From contig NZ_JZEF01000005.1 of NCBI RefSeq assembly GCF_001013475.1, positions 135,440 to 199,439 on the forward strand: a DNA stretch of 64,000 nt, written 5' to 3'. Below, in pieces: positions 50,066-59,242 of the stretch. How positions within the stretch are numbered: the first letter of the stretch is position 1; the number at the start of each line of letters is the position of its first letter. A program made the position numbers and the translations under genes. The notes below the pieces were generated by a model. The model worked only from the letters and a program-made list of their open reading frames with translations, searched no databases and was not told the DNA's origin. Origin of the DNA: Xanthomonas arboricola pv. juglandis (lineage in GTDB: Bacteria; Pseudomonadota; Gammaproteobacteria; Xanthomonadales; Xanthomonadaceae).

Positions 50066-52969
50066 TCATCGACGACGCGCTTTGCCCGACGCAATCTTGC
50101 GCTGCAACACGCTGACCGGATGGCCGTCGTACTGGATGCTGGCATCGGTCCTGGGCTCCAGCGCACCGGCATCGTCGCGCGGGCCATCGACGAAGCGCAC
50201 ATTGACGGTACGCCTGGCCTGCATGCCGGTCCAGCTGCCTTCGCGCTTGCCGATGCTCAGCTCGCCCTTGGCCTGATTCCAGCTCAGCGGAATGCGGCTG
50301 AACTCGCCCTTCTCGTAGCCGTAGCCCTTGCCATCGTCCTCGTACAGCGAGAACTGGCCGTCGGCGCCGGTATAGACCACCACGGTGAGCGGCGCATCCG
50401 GCTTCTGATCCACGTATTCCTGCACCGGGCCGGTCGGCACGATGGAACCGGCGCGGACGAACAACGGCATGCGCTCGATCGGCGCGGCCGCCTCGATGCT
50501 CTGGCCGCCTTCGTAGCGCTTGCCGGTGGCAAAATCCAGCCAGCTGCTGCCGGCCGGCAGATAGACCCGACGCGAGGTGGCGCCGAAGCGGGTCACCGGT
50601 GCGACCAGGAAGGCCGGCCCGAACAGGTACTGGTCGTTGATGTCGCGGACCTTGGGGTCGTTCGGGAAGTCCATCATCATGCCGCGCATGATCACGCCAT
50701 CGCGCTGATAGGTATCGCCGGCCAGGCTGTAGATGTACGGCAGCAGCGCGTAACGCAGGCGGTTGTAGTACGCCATGCTGTCGTAGAACGGCGTGCCTTC
50801 CGGGGCGATGTTCCAGAGCTCGCGGTACGGGAACTGGCCGTGCGAGCGGAAGATCGGCACGAACGCGCCGAACTGGAACCAGCGCGTGTTGAGTTCGCGC
50901 CATTCCGGCAGATGCGCCGGGTCCTGGTTTTCGTAGCGCTTTTCCACCGCAAAGCCGCCGATGTCGAAGGTCCAGTTGGGCAGGCCCGACAGCGCCATGT
51001 TGACGCCAGCGGAAATCTGGTCGCGCATGTCGTCCCAGCGCGAGACGATGTCGCCGCTCCATACCGCCACCGCATTGCGCTGGGTGCCGGCATAGCCCTT
51101 GCGCGAGAGGATGAACACGCGCTTGTCGTCGGCCGCACGGTCGCCCACGTACACGCCATGCGTGTGCGGCAGCGGGTACGCGTTGAAATACTCGGTGGAC
51201 GAGCCCAGCGCATTGGGCGTGGTACGCGCCTTGCGCTCGCCGATGTCCAGATTGGAATGCACGTCCGGTTCGTCGGCGTCCATCCACCAGGCATCGAAGC
51301 CTTTGCTGTTGAGCTTTTCGTTGACCTGGCGCCAGTAGATCGCCTGCGCCTTTTCCGAATACGGATCGTAGAACGAGTTCTTGTAGCCCTTGCCGATCCA
51401 GTCCAGCTCACCCACTTCCACATTGCGCTTGAACATGAAACCGGCCGCGTCCAGTTCCTTGTAGTTGGCGGTGGTGGGATAGAACTTGGGCCAGATCGAA
51501 ATCATGATCTGCGCATGCATGTCGTGCACGGCCTTGACCATGCCGTCCGGATCGGGGAAGTGCTGCGGGTCGAAGTCGTGCGAACCCCAGGCATTCTCGG
51601 GCCAGTACGACCAGTCGAGCACGATGTTGTCCAGCGACAGCTTGCGCTTGCGGTATTCGGCCACCGCGCCGACCAACTCGTCCTGGCTTTTGTAACGCTC
51701 GCGGCTCTGCCAGAAGCCGTAGGCCCACTTGGGCAGCATTACCGACTTGCCGGTGAGCTCGCGGTAGCCGGCCACGGCCTGATCGTAGGAATCGGCGGAG
51801 ACGAAGTAGTAGTCGATCATCTGGCCGGCTTCGGACCACAGCGACAGGTCACGCGCTTCGGCGGCCGGCAGCGGGTCGCGGTGCAGCAGCGCGATGTAGC
51901 TGGGGTCGATCAGATCCCACTCGACCTTGACGGTGTGGCGCGTGCCCGGCTCCAGATCCAGCTTGAACTCGTGATTCCACGGGTTCCAGTTCTGGCGCCA
52001 GCGATCGACCACCAGCTTGCCGTCCACGTACAGCTTGGCGTACTCGCTCGAATACAGCGAGAAGGTGTGCTCGCCACCGGTGAGCGCTTCGATCTGCCCC
52101 TCCCAGGTGACCTGCATGCGGCTGTTCTTGTCCTTGGTGATCGCCTTCTTCGGATACTTGGTCAGGTCGCTGAGGTACTGGTAGTTCACCTCGCTCTCGC
52201 GGCGTTCGACGATCTGCTTGCCGTTGATCGCATAACGTGCGGTCAGCGCACCGGCCTTGCCCTTGGCGTCATACAACTTCAGCGTCTTGGGCAGCGGCTG
52301 CAGGCCGCGCGGGTCGCCCAGGCGGCTGATCGAGTTGTTGTCCCACAGCAGGCCGTAGTTGCGGCTGGACACCAGGTACGGCACCGCCATGTCGATATTG
52401 TTCTGCTGCAACTCGATGTTGCGGCCCTTCTGGTTCATCCAGCCCTGCTGATGCTGGCCGAAGCCGTACAGCGCTTCGTCGTCGGGCGACTGGAAGCGCT
52501 GACGCACGCTCAGGTACTGCTTGCCCTCCACTTTCAGCGGCGCAAAGCTGCGCCCGCCGGCAACTTCCGACAACACCGGCTTGCCATTGGCATCGGCGAA
52601 GCTGACATGGCCATCGACGGTGGACACGGTGGCGGTGACCTTGCCGGTCTTCAGCTGCACGCTGTCGCCCTGCTCGGCCAGCTGGAAGTTGCCATCGCCC
52701 TGCACCGGCACGCGCATCAGGCTGGGGCTGCGCGCGAAGTCGCCGTCCGGGTCGGCACTGACGCGGATGATGCCGGCATCGACCACCTGCAGACGCACCG
52801 GTGCGGCGCCCTTGGCGCTCGGCACCACGGTGACGCCATCGGCGGCCTTGCGCACTTCCTGCGCGTGCGCGGCATTGGCCAGCAAGGCCAGCGACAACGC
52901 CAGGCACTGCGCAAGCGGTGTACGTCGGGTGGCAGGCGCATGGCCGGCGGAACGGTTGATGGTTTGCAT
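50066..52969 (-). CDS. GH31 alpha-xylosidase with inserted PA14 domain
   Basis: A 967-residue enzyme from the ATG at 52969 (GGGAG five bases upstream), with a signal peptide ending ANAAHA. A PA14-like domain is inserted at about 230-330 (GGEHTFSLYSSEYAKLYVDGKLVVDRW...), as in xyloglucan-specific alpha-xylosidases. The GH31 catalytic part has LDWSYWPENAWGSHDFDP, the nucleophile D564 in WWMDADEPDVHSN and the acid/base region GDIVSRWDDMRDQ. It removes xylose from the non-reducing end of xyloglucan oligosaccharides in the periplasm. It lies between GH35 and GH95 genes. Confidence 0.92.
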   Translation of the reverse strand: MQTINRSAGHAPATRRTPLAQCLALSLALLANAAHAQEVRKAADGVTVVPSAKGAAPVRLQVVDAGIIRVSADPDGDFARSPSLMRVPVQGDGNFQLAEQGDSVQLKTGKVTATVSTVDGHVSFADANGKPVLSEVAGGRSFAPLKVEGKQYLSVRQRFQSPDDEALYGFGQHQQGWMNQKGRNIELQQNNIDMAVPYLVSSRNYGLLWDNNSISRLGDPRGLQPLPKTLKLYDAKGKAGALTARYAINGKQIVERRESEVNYQYLSDLTKYPKKAITKDKNSRMQVTWEGQIEALTGGEHTFSLYSSEYAKLYVDGKLVVDRWRQNWNPWNHEFKLDLEPGTRHTVKVEWDLIDPSYIALLHRDPLPAAEARDLSLWSEAGQMIDYYFVSADSYDQAVAGYRELTGKSVMLPKWAYGFWQSRERYKSQDELVGAVAEYRKRKLSLDNIVLDWSYWPENAWGSHDFDPQHFPDPDGMVKAVHDMHAQIMISIWPKFYPTTANYKELDAAGFMFKRNVEVGELDWIGKGYKNSFYDPYSEKAQAIYWRQVNEKLNSKGFDAWWMDADEPDVHSNLDIGERKARTTPNALGSSTEYFNAYPLPHTHGVYVGDRAADDKRVFILSRKGYAGTQRNAVAVWSGDIVSRWDDMRDQISAGVNMALSGLPNWTFDIGGFAVEKRYENQDPAHLPEWRELNTRWFQFGAFVPIFRSHGQFPYRELWNIAPEGTPFYDSMAYYNRLRYALLPYIYSLAGDTYQRDGVIMRGMMMDFPNDPKVRDINDQYLFGPAFLVAPVTRFGATSRRVYLPAGSSWLDFATGKRYEGGQSIEAAAPIERMPLFVRAGSIVPTGPVQEYVDQKPDAPLTVVVYTGADGQFSLYEDDGKGYGYEKGEFSRIPLSWNQAKGELSIGKREGSWTGMQARRTVNVRFVDGPRDDAGALEPRTDASIQYDGHPVSVLQRKIASGKARRR

Positions 52970-53093
52970 GTTCACTCCCTTGGAATTACGAAACGCTGCC
53001 GCGGGGGGCGGCAACGCATGGGTTCATTGCGTTCGACCTGGAAGCCGGCCTGCTGCGCAGCGATCGGGCTGCGCAGCGGGCGGCCGTGCAGGC

Positions 53094-54836
53094 TTACTTG
53101 TAGGTGGCCAGCTTGATCTTCAGCAGCTGCGGTGCGCTGGAAAAGTTGACACCGTAATCGGTCTGGTCGCCGTTCCAGTTGCGCTCGAACTTCCAGTCGC
53201 TGCCGTCGTACACGCCTTCCTCGACGCGGTCGTAGAGCATGTTGGCGGTCGCCTCGCTGGCCGGATGCAGGGTCACGCGCACGTGGTAGCCGGTGACCAG
53301 AAATTCGTCCGGGCCGAGCTCGGCAATCAAGGCCGCGCCGATCGGCTCCGGGTTGCCCGGCGGCTTGCCCTGGAACCAGAACTGCGGCACGCCGTAAGTG
53401 ATGGTGGCGCTCCAGCGGTCGTTGAGTTGCAGCTCCTGCACCGCCTGGCCGGGTTCTTCGGCGGTGCCATGCAGCTTGCCTTCGGACGCGGCCTTGGCGA
53501 ACGGACGCATGCCGCGCTTGACCAGATCGAAACCCAGCGCGAACGGCGCCAGGGTTTCTGCGTTGACGTGCTTGGCGCCCAGCGGATAGTTGGAATAACG
53601 CGTGTAGTCCATGCCGAACGCCGACCAGCCGATGCCGTCGTGGCCCAGCGCGGGGAACAGGTAACGTGCGTATTCGGGGCGGTTGCCGGTTTCGGCGACG
53701 AACAGCGCATTGTCCGGGCGGGCATAACGTTCCAGCACCGTGGTGTAGGTGCGGTACTCGGGCATGTAGATATCCGGCGCCAGCAGGTCGATATGCGGGC
53801 CGGCGGCCTTCCACACATCCAGCACGTTGTCGGTGGGGCCACCGCTGGCGTACTGGCCGGGCTGGCCGGGATTGAACGGGCCACGCAGTGCGGCGTTGAC
53901 GTACATCGGCAGCGGGTATTCGGCCTTACCGGCCTCGGCCACCTGGTCGATGTAGCGACCGATCGACCAGGCATGGAAGATCTCGTCCGCATCGGCACCG
54001 AACACCTGCGCCCAGCTGCCCGGCGGCTTGTTCAAGCGCTTGAGCAGTGCGTCCGGCACCGGGCCATCGAACAGCTGCTGCGCCATCGGCGAGAAGTCGC
54101 GCACGCTGCCGTAGGTGCCCGGCTCGTTCTCGGGCTGGATCATGATCACGGTGTGCTGCGGATCGACCTGCTTCAGATGCTGCATGAAGGCGACGAAGGC
54201 CTTGCGGTCGGCATCCAGGGTGGCCTGCGCATGCGGCGACAGCGACCCGATCGCCTTGCCCTCGCGCGTCACCACGCGCGGGAAGCGCTGGTTGTCGGTC
54301 TTGACCCAGTGCGGCGCATACGCCGGGCCGTTGTTCTTCCAGGTCGCAAACCACAGCAGCACCAGCCGCACCTTGTGCTCGCGCGCCTGCGTGAGCAGCG
54401 TATCGACGAAGGAGAAATCGAACTTGCCTTCTTCCGGCTCGACCTGCTCCCAGGCGATCGGCACCTGCACGGTGTTTGGGCCCAGCACCTGCATCGCCGG
54501 CCACACCTTGTCCATCACGCCGGGATAGTTGCTGGAGTTGTTGACCTGCGCGCCCAGGATCAGGAACGGCGCACCATCGACCAGCAATGCGTGCTTGCCG
54601 TCCTTGCTGACGAACTGCGGCATCGGCGTCTGCGCAGCCGGCGCCGCTGCCGTGGCAGGCGCGGTCGCTGCGCTACCGGCAGTCGGTGCGACTGCGGCCG
54701 GTTTGGCTTTGTCGTCCTGCTCGCCGGATTGGCACGCCGCCAGGGCCAGCGTCAGCGCGGACAGCAGCAGCGGACGCAGGCAACGGCGTGCAGGGGAAGA
54801 AGCGATCACACGTGCAACGGGGGAATGCATGGACAT
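53094..54836 (-). CDS. GH35 beta-galactosidase lipoprotein
   Basis: About 580 residues. The ATG at 54836 has GGAG four bases upstream; an in-frame GTG at 54851 overlaps the upstream stop and is an alternative. A lipobox LALAACQSG indicates lipidation. A Pro/Ala linker follows, then the GH35 barrel: [31 protein letters not shown], acid/base Glu in [12 protein letters not shown] and nucleophile Glu in [13 protein letters not shown]. The C-terminal ~130 residues form a beta-rich domain (DUF5597-like). It releases galactose from xyloglucan side chains. It starts right after the acetylesterase gene. Confidence 0.9.
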   Translation of the reverse strand: MSMHSPVARVIASSPARRCLRPLLLSALTLALAACQSGEQDDKAKPAAVAPTAGSAATAPATAAAPAAQTPMPQFVSKDGKHALLVDGAPFLILGAQVNNSSNYPGVMDKVWPAMQVLGPNTVQVPIAWEQVEPEEGKFDFSFVDTLLTQAREHKVRLVLLWFATWKNNGPAYAPHWVKTDNQRFPRVVTREGKAIGSLSPHAQATLDADRKAFVAFMQHLKQVDPQHTVIMIQPENEPGTYGSVRDFSPMAQQLFDGPVPDALLKRLNKPPGSWAQVFGADADEIFHAWSIGRYIDQVAEAGKAEYPLPMYVNAALRGPFNPGQPGQYASGGPTDNVLDVWKAAGPHIDLLAPDIYMPEYRTYTTVLERYARPDNALFVAETGNRPEYARYLFPALGHDGIGWSAFGMDYTRYSNYPLGAKHVNAETLAPFALGFDLVKRGMRPFAKAASEGKLHGTAEEPGQAVQELQLNDRWSATITYGVPQFWFQGKPPGNPEPIGAALIAELGPDEFLVTGYHVRVTLHPASEATANMLYDRVEEGVYDGSDWKFERNWNGDQTDYGVNFSSAPQLLKIKLATYK

Positions 54837-54847
54837 AGGACTCCGTG

Positions 54848-56764
54848 TCACCAGGTATCGGTGCGGAAGGGGGAAACGGGAAGCTGTTCGCGATTGACCA
54901 GGTTGGCGTCGTCCGGGTTTTCGCTCCAGCCGTAGCGCACCGCGACCGGTGCAGCCACCGCGTCGCTGCGCACGATCACCCGATCGGCCTCGATGCGTGC
55001 GGTGGCCGGATGGAAGTGTTTATCGGCACCGGCGACGCGGAAGCCCTGCACTTCGCCACCGTTACGCACCTGCAAGGCACTGCCCTGCAGATCGAAACTC
55101 AGCATTGCCTGACCATCGGCAAAGCGCGCCTGCTCGAACACCGGCGCGCTGTACACCAGTGTTTCGCCATACGCCACATGACGTGCAGCAAGCGCAAGGC
55201 GATGGCCGACATCGCGCTTGTTGATGGGATGGATATCGGTGGGGTTGCCGATATCGATGATCACCGCCTGCCCGGTCGCCGGCAGCGCCAGCGTCTTGGA
55301 CTGCGACTCGCGCAACAGTGCCCAAGGACTCAGCTCGCCCTTGTCGCCGCCGGCCTTGAAGGTGGCCAGCTGCACCCACAGGAACGGCAGCGTTTTCGCG
55401 CCACGTTCGGCGCGCCATTGCTGGATCATCGCGGCGAACTGTTCACGGTACTTCAGCGCGCCGGTGTCGGTGGCATTGGTTTCGCCCTGGTACCAGATCA
55501 CGCCCTTGACCGGGAACGGCTGCAGCGGATGGATCATCTGGTTGTACAGCAGCGTGGGCAGCTGATTCTTGTTGTCCACCAGCGATACACGCACGGCGGC
55601 GGGGCGGAATTTCCAGCCGCCCAACGCGCGTTTGGCACCGGCGCTGGTCTGCACGAAGCGCTGCTCATCCGGACCATGCACGCCGCCACCGCCACTGAGA
55701 TCTTCCACCCGCACCGCGATGTGGTTGACCCCTGCATGCAAGGCCGAAGCCGGCACGCTGTAGACGCGCGGCAGGTTCCACTGCTTTTCGGTCGTGCCGA
55801 CCTGCTGGCCATTGACGTAGGTGATGTCCGAGTCGTCGATCTGTCCCACGCCCAACGTGATGCCGGCCTTGGCTTCGGCAGCGCTCAGGGTGACCGTGGT
55901 GCGATACCAGGCGATCCCGTCCATGCCGTCATAGCCGCTGGATTCCCACTGCTGGGTGGTCGGGATGCTGTCCCAGTCGCTGTCGTCGAATGTCGCTTCG
56001 CGCCACTGCGGCATCTCGCCATCCACCTTGGGCCAGCGCGCGATGCGCTTGCCGGTGGCCGCCTGCGCAGCGGCATCGCGCTGCTTGATCGCCTCGATCG
56101 CGCCCTGGTTCTGCCCGGCATCCAAACCCAGCGAGGCCGCATCCATCCACGCCTCGATGGAACTGCCGCCCCAGGTGCTGTTGACGATGCCGATCGGCAC
56201 GCCGGTGCTGGCGCGCAGCTCCTTGGCGAAGAAATAACCGACTGCGGTGAACTCGCCGGCGTTGTCCGGCGTGGCAGCCTTCCAGTCGCCGCCGGTCAGG
56301 CGCGCTTCCGGCTGCAGCGACCACGACTTGGGCACCTTGAAGTGCCGCAACTGCGGGTCGTTGGCGGCCGCCACCGCCTGCGGGCCATCGCTGGCCTGCG
56401 CCAGCGGCCACTCCATGTTCGATTGGCCGCTGGCCAGCCACACATCGCCGACCAGCACATCGCGCACCTGCAACTCGCCGCCGTCGCCCTGCACGCTCAG
56501 CACATAGGGGCCACCGGCCTTGTGCGCGGGCAGACTGACCTTCCACTGGCCCTTGGCATCGGCCTTGGCGGTGGCCCGCTTGCCGTCGAAGCTGACCGTG
56601 ATCGCGGCATGCGGCGTGGCCCAGCCCCACACCGGCATCGCCTGGTCGCGCTGCAGCACTGCGCCATCGGCAAACAACAACGGCAGGCTCGGTTGCGCCA
56701 ACACGGCAGGGCTGGCCAGCACCAGGCCCAACAGGCAGCCACGACGGATGAGGGAAACGGTCAT
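54848..56764 (-). CDS. CE20-like xyloglucan acetylesterase (SASA/SGNH type)
   Basis: A 638-residue protein from the ATG at 56764 (GGAG eight bases upstream), with a signal peptide ending VLAQ. The SGNH motifs are [13 protein letters not shown] (S115), [11 protein letters not shown] and the C-terminal [15 protein letters not shown] containing Asp and His. A beta-rich, jelly-roll-like insertion lies between them (about 250-370, [22 protein letters not shown]...). Members of the sialate O-acetylesterase superfamily in xyloglucan loci define carbohydrate esterase family 20 and remove O-acetyl groups from xyloglucan galactose. The neighbours GH35 and GH74 support this. Confidence 0.85.
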   Translation of the reverse strand: MTVSLIRRGCLLGLVLASPAVLAQPSLPLLFADGAVLQRDQAMPVWGWATPHAAITVSFDGKRATAKADAKGQWKVSLPAHKAGGPYVLSVQGDGGELQVRDVLVGDVWLASGQSNMEWPLAQASDGPQAVAAANDPQLRHFKVPKSWSLQPEARLTGGDWKAATPDNAGEFTAVGYFFAKELRASTGVPIGIVNSTWGGSSIEAWMDAASLGLDAGQNQGAIEAIKQRDAAAQAATGKRIARWPKVDGEMPQWREATFDDSDWDSIPTTQQWESSGYDGMDGIAWYRTTVTLSAAEAKAGITLGVGQIDDSDITYVNGQQVGTTEKQWNLPRVYSVPASALHAGVNHIAVRVEDLSGGGGVHGPDEQRFVQTSAGAKRALGGWKFRPAAVRVSLVDNKNQLPTLLYNQMIHPLQPFPVKGVIWYQGETNATDTGALKYREQFAAMIQQWRAERGAKTLPFLWVQLATFKAGGDKGELSPWALLRESQSKTLALPATGQAVIIDIGNPTDIHPINKRDVGHRLALAARHVAYGETLVYSAPVFEQARFADGQAMLSFDLQGSALQVRNGGEVQGFRVAGADKHFHPATARIEADRVIVRSDAVAAPVAVRYGWSENPDDANLVNREQLPVSPFRTDTW

Positions 56765-56870
56765 GCAGTGATCTCCAGGGTCGGCGCGGCCACTCGGCGC
56801 GCAGCGATGCGACGGCGCATGCCGCCGTACACGGTAAGACAGCGCGATGATGTACGCAGGGACGCAGCAC

Positions 56871-59132
56871 TCATCGTGGATCGCCGTAGAAGATGCCACG
56901 CCCACCGGTGGCGAAGTACACGCGCCCGGGGAGGCGCGGATCGCCGGTGACGCTGTAGGGCTTGCCGAACCGGTGCGCGTCGTCGTTGATGCGCAACCAG
57001 TGCGCGCCTTCATCGTCGGAGCGGAACACGCCGTCCACTCCATCCACGCGGCCGGCCAGATACAGCGCCGGCGGTGCGCCATCGCGCAGTGCCTTGCCGA
57101 TGCCCAGCGAACGCGCCTCATCCGGCGTGGACAAGGTCTGCAAACGCCCGTCCTGCCAGCGCATCACGCCCAGCGCGGGGCTGGCCAGATACACCACCCC
57201 TGCCCGCCACGGATCCGGACGCAGCTGCGGGCGCGCCCGTTCGTCGCGCGCCGGGTTGCCGGCCTGTGCACCGGTGTCGCGAAAGTTCACTGCGCCATCG
57301 CGGCTCTCGTACAAGCGCCCGCTGGCGGTATCCACTGCATACCAGCGCCGCGCATCGACGCGATCGGCCACCGCCACCGCGGTCTCGGGCAGCCCCTGCA
57401 CACGTTGCCAGTGCTTGCCGAAATCGGCGGTGCGCCAGCTGCCGCCTTTCTCGGGCGCCCACACCACATGGGATGCATCGGCGGCAATGGCGACGTTGCC
57501 GGCGCCCTGCCCGGCTGGCGGCTCGCTGGCGAACGCCGTCCACTGCGCGCCGCCATCGCGCGAATACAGCGCACGGATCTCGTTGTTGCGGCGATCGCGC
57601 ACGGTGCCGCTGCGCACCACCCACTGCGCGGCCTGCCCGGCGGCATCGATGCTCTCGCCATTGGTCAGGCGCGGGCCGGCGTACTGCAGCTGCGCACGCT
57701 CCAGATCGTCATGCCGGAAGCCGTCGATATCGCCCAGCGCACTGAGCAGGTGCGCGCCCTGCATCGGGCTGAGCAGATCCAGCGGCACGGTCTCTTCCAG
57801 CCCGCGATCCTGGAACCACCACTGCAACGGCCGCTGCTGCCTGGCGAAATCCTGCAGGTTGCGCGAGGCCCAGATGCCGTAGCCGGTGACGAACAGCGCG
57901 TGGTTGCTGTCGAACGGGTCGATCGCCAGCGCGCCCATCCAGTGCGGCGAGGCCTGTGCGGTCCACGGCGCTGCGCTGTGATCGAACTGCGCGCCCGCCA
58001 GCAACGGCGTCCAGCTGCGCCCGCCGTCGACGCTGCGGAACAGCTCATCGCGCGGGCTACGGAGGCGGAAGGTGCTGGCCAGCAGCACCTGTGGCTGTTG
58101 CGGATCCACCGCCACCGCGCCCCAGCCGAAGCCATCGCCGCTGGCCGGCTGCGCGATCGGGCTGATCTCGCTCCAGCGCCCCTGCGCCGGGGTGTATTTC
58201 CACAGCGCGCCGCCGGCCATCAGGTCCGGCCCGGGCTGGTCGCCGTAGCTCAGATACCACTGCCCATCGCTGCCGCCGGCCATATGACTGGGACGCAGGC
58301 CCTTGGGCTGCCCGGCCACCGCCGACCAGCTGCGACCGGCGTCGTCGGAGACATACAGACTGGTCTGCGCGGTGGACACGCCGACATAGATGCGCGGGGT
58401 CGGACGGCCCGGGCGGCCGCTGGCGGCATCGAAGACCACAAAGGCGATGCCCACCGCCTGCTCGCGTCCGACATGATTGCGCGCCGTCGCGCCCGCCATT
58501 GCCTCGGCGGTAAATGCATCCACCCGCGCCCAGTGCGCGCCGCGATCGTCGCTGCGCCACAGCCCTGCATCGCGTGAGCCCAGCAGCAGCACACGGCCAT
58601 CGTGCGGGTCCACCGCCAGCCGTTCGCCATTGGAACGGCCCAATTGATTGCCGCCGAGTTTGAACGGCAACTCGGCACGCTCGAAACTGCGGCCGCGATC
58701 GAACGAGCGCAGCACCGCGGCATTGCCGGCGCGCTCGTGCATGTAAGTACCTGCGGCCAGATACAGCGCCTGCGGGTCGGCAGGATCGACCGCGAATGCG
58801 TCGATCCCCATCAGGTTCCAGTCGTCGGCACCCAACCAATCGGTCAGTGCGATCCACTGCTGCGCACGCGCATCCCAGCGGTACGCACCACCGACATCGG
58901 TGCGTGCATACGCAAGGTCGCGCTCGGCGGGATGAAACAGCACACCGGTAACGAATCCGCCACCGCCGATGGCGACGCTGCGCCATTTGTAAGGCCCCTG
59001 CACCGCCGGATCGGCGGCCTGCAGCGGCAAAATCGAAAGCGACAACAGCACCAGCAGTGCCAGCCATACACGGACCGGCCACATCGCTGCGGTAACGCGG
59101 CGCACAGTAGGCGGATCGATCACAGCGATCAT
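56871..59132 (-). CDS. GH74 xyloglucanase
   Basis: About 753 residues from an ATG at 59132. A GTG at 59123 is better spaced after GGAGGA, and an ATG at 59084 is also possible. A signal peptide ends LPLQAA. Two seven-bladed beta-propellers are made of repeats with RSFDRGRSF, LWRSDDRGAHW and LYVSDDAGRSW type motifs. The catalytic Asp is D79 in YARTDVGGAYRWD, and the second is in GALAIDPFDSNHALFVTGYGIW. It cuts the glucan backbone of xyloglucan outside the cell or in the periplasm and supplies oligosaccharides to the neighbouring receptor. Confidence 0.93.
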   Translation of the reverse strand: MIAVIDPPTVRRVTAAMWPVRVWLALLVLLSLSILPLQAADPAVQGPYKWRSVAIGGGGFVTGVLFHPAERDLAYARTDVGGAYRWDARAQQWIALTDWLGADDWNLMGIDAFAVDPADPQALYLAAGTYMHERAGNAAVLRSFDRGRSFERAELPFKLGGNQLGRSNGERLAVDPHDGRVLLLGSRDAGLWRSDDRGAHWARVDAFTAEAMAGATARNHVGREQAVGIAFVVFDAASGRPGRPTPRIYVGVSTAQTSLYVSDDAGRSWSAVAGQPKGLRPSHMAGGSDGQWYLSYGDQPGPDLMAGGALWKYTPAQGRWSEISPIAQPASGDGFGWGAVAVDPQQPQVLLASTFRLRSPRDELFRSVDGGRSWTPLLAGAQFDHSAAPWTAQASPHWMGALAIDPFDSNHALFVTGYGIWASRNLQDFARQQRPLQWWFQDRGLEETVPLDLLSPMQGAHLLSALGDIDGFRHDDLERAQLQYAGPRLTNGESIDAAGQAAQWVVRSGTVRDRRNNEIRALYSRDGGAQWTAFASEPPAGQGAGNVAIAADASHVVWAPEKGGSWRTADFGKHWQRVQGLPETAVAVADRVDARRWYAVDTASGRLYESRDGAVNFRDTGAQAGNPARDERARPQLRPDPWRAGVVYLASPALGVMRWQDGRLQTLSTPDEARSLGIGKALRDGAPPALYLAGRVDGVDGVFRSDDEGAHWLRINDDAHRFGKPYSVTGDPRLPGRVYFATGGRGIFYGDPR

Positions 59133-59242
59133 TCCTCCGGCTCCTCTTGCGATCGACGGCCTGCCGTCGATAGGAAAAACACCGGCCCGACGGGCTGCCT
59201 GCACAGCTCGCCGGACCGGAGACGCACTTCCTACGGCGCGTT

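Noticed and set aside
49679-53116. A 1145-residue plus-strand open frame
   Set aside because: It is antisense to the GH95 and GH31 genes. Long antisense frames are expected in high-GC DNA, and no domain is visible.
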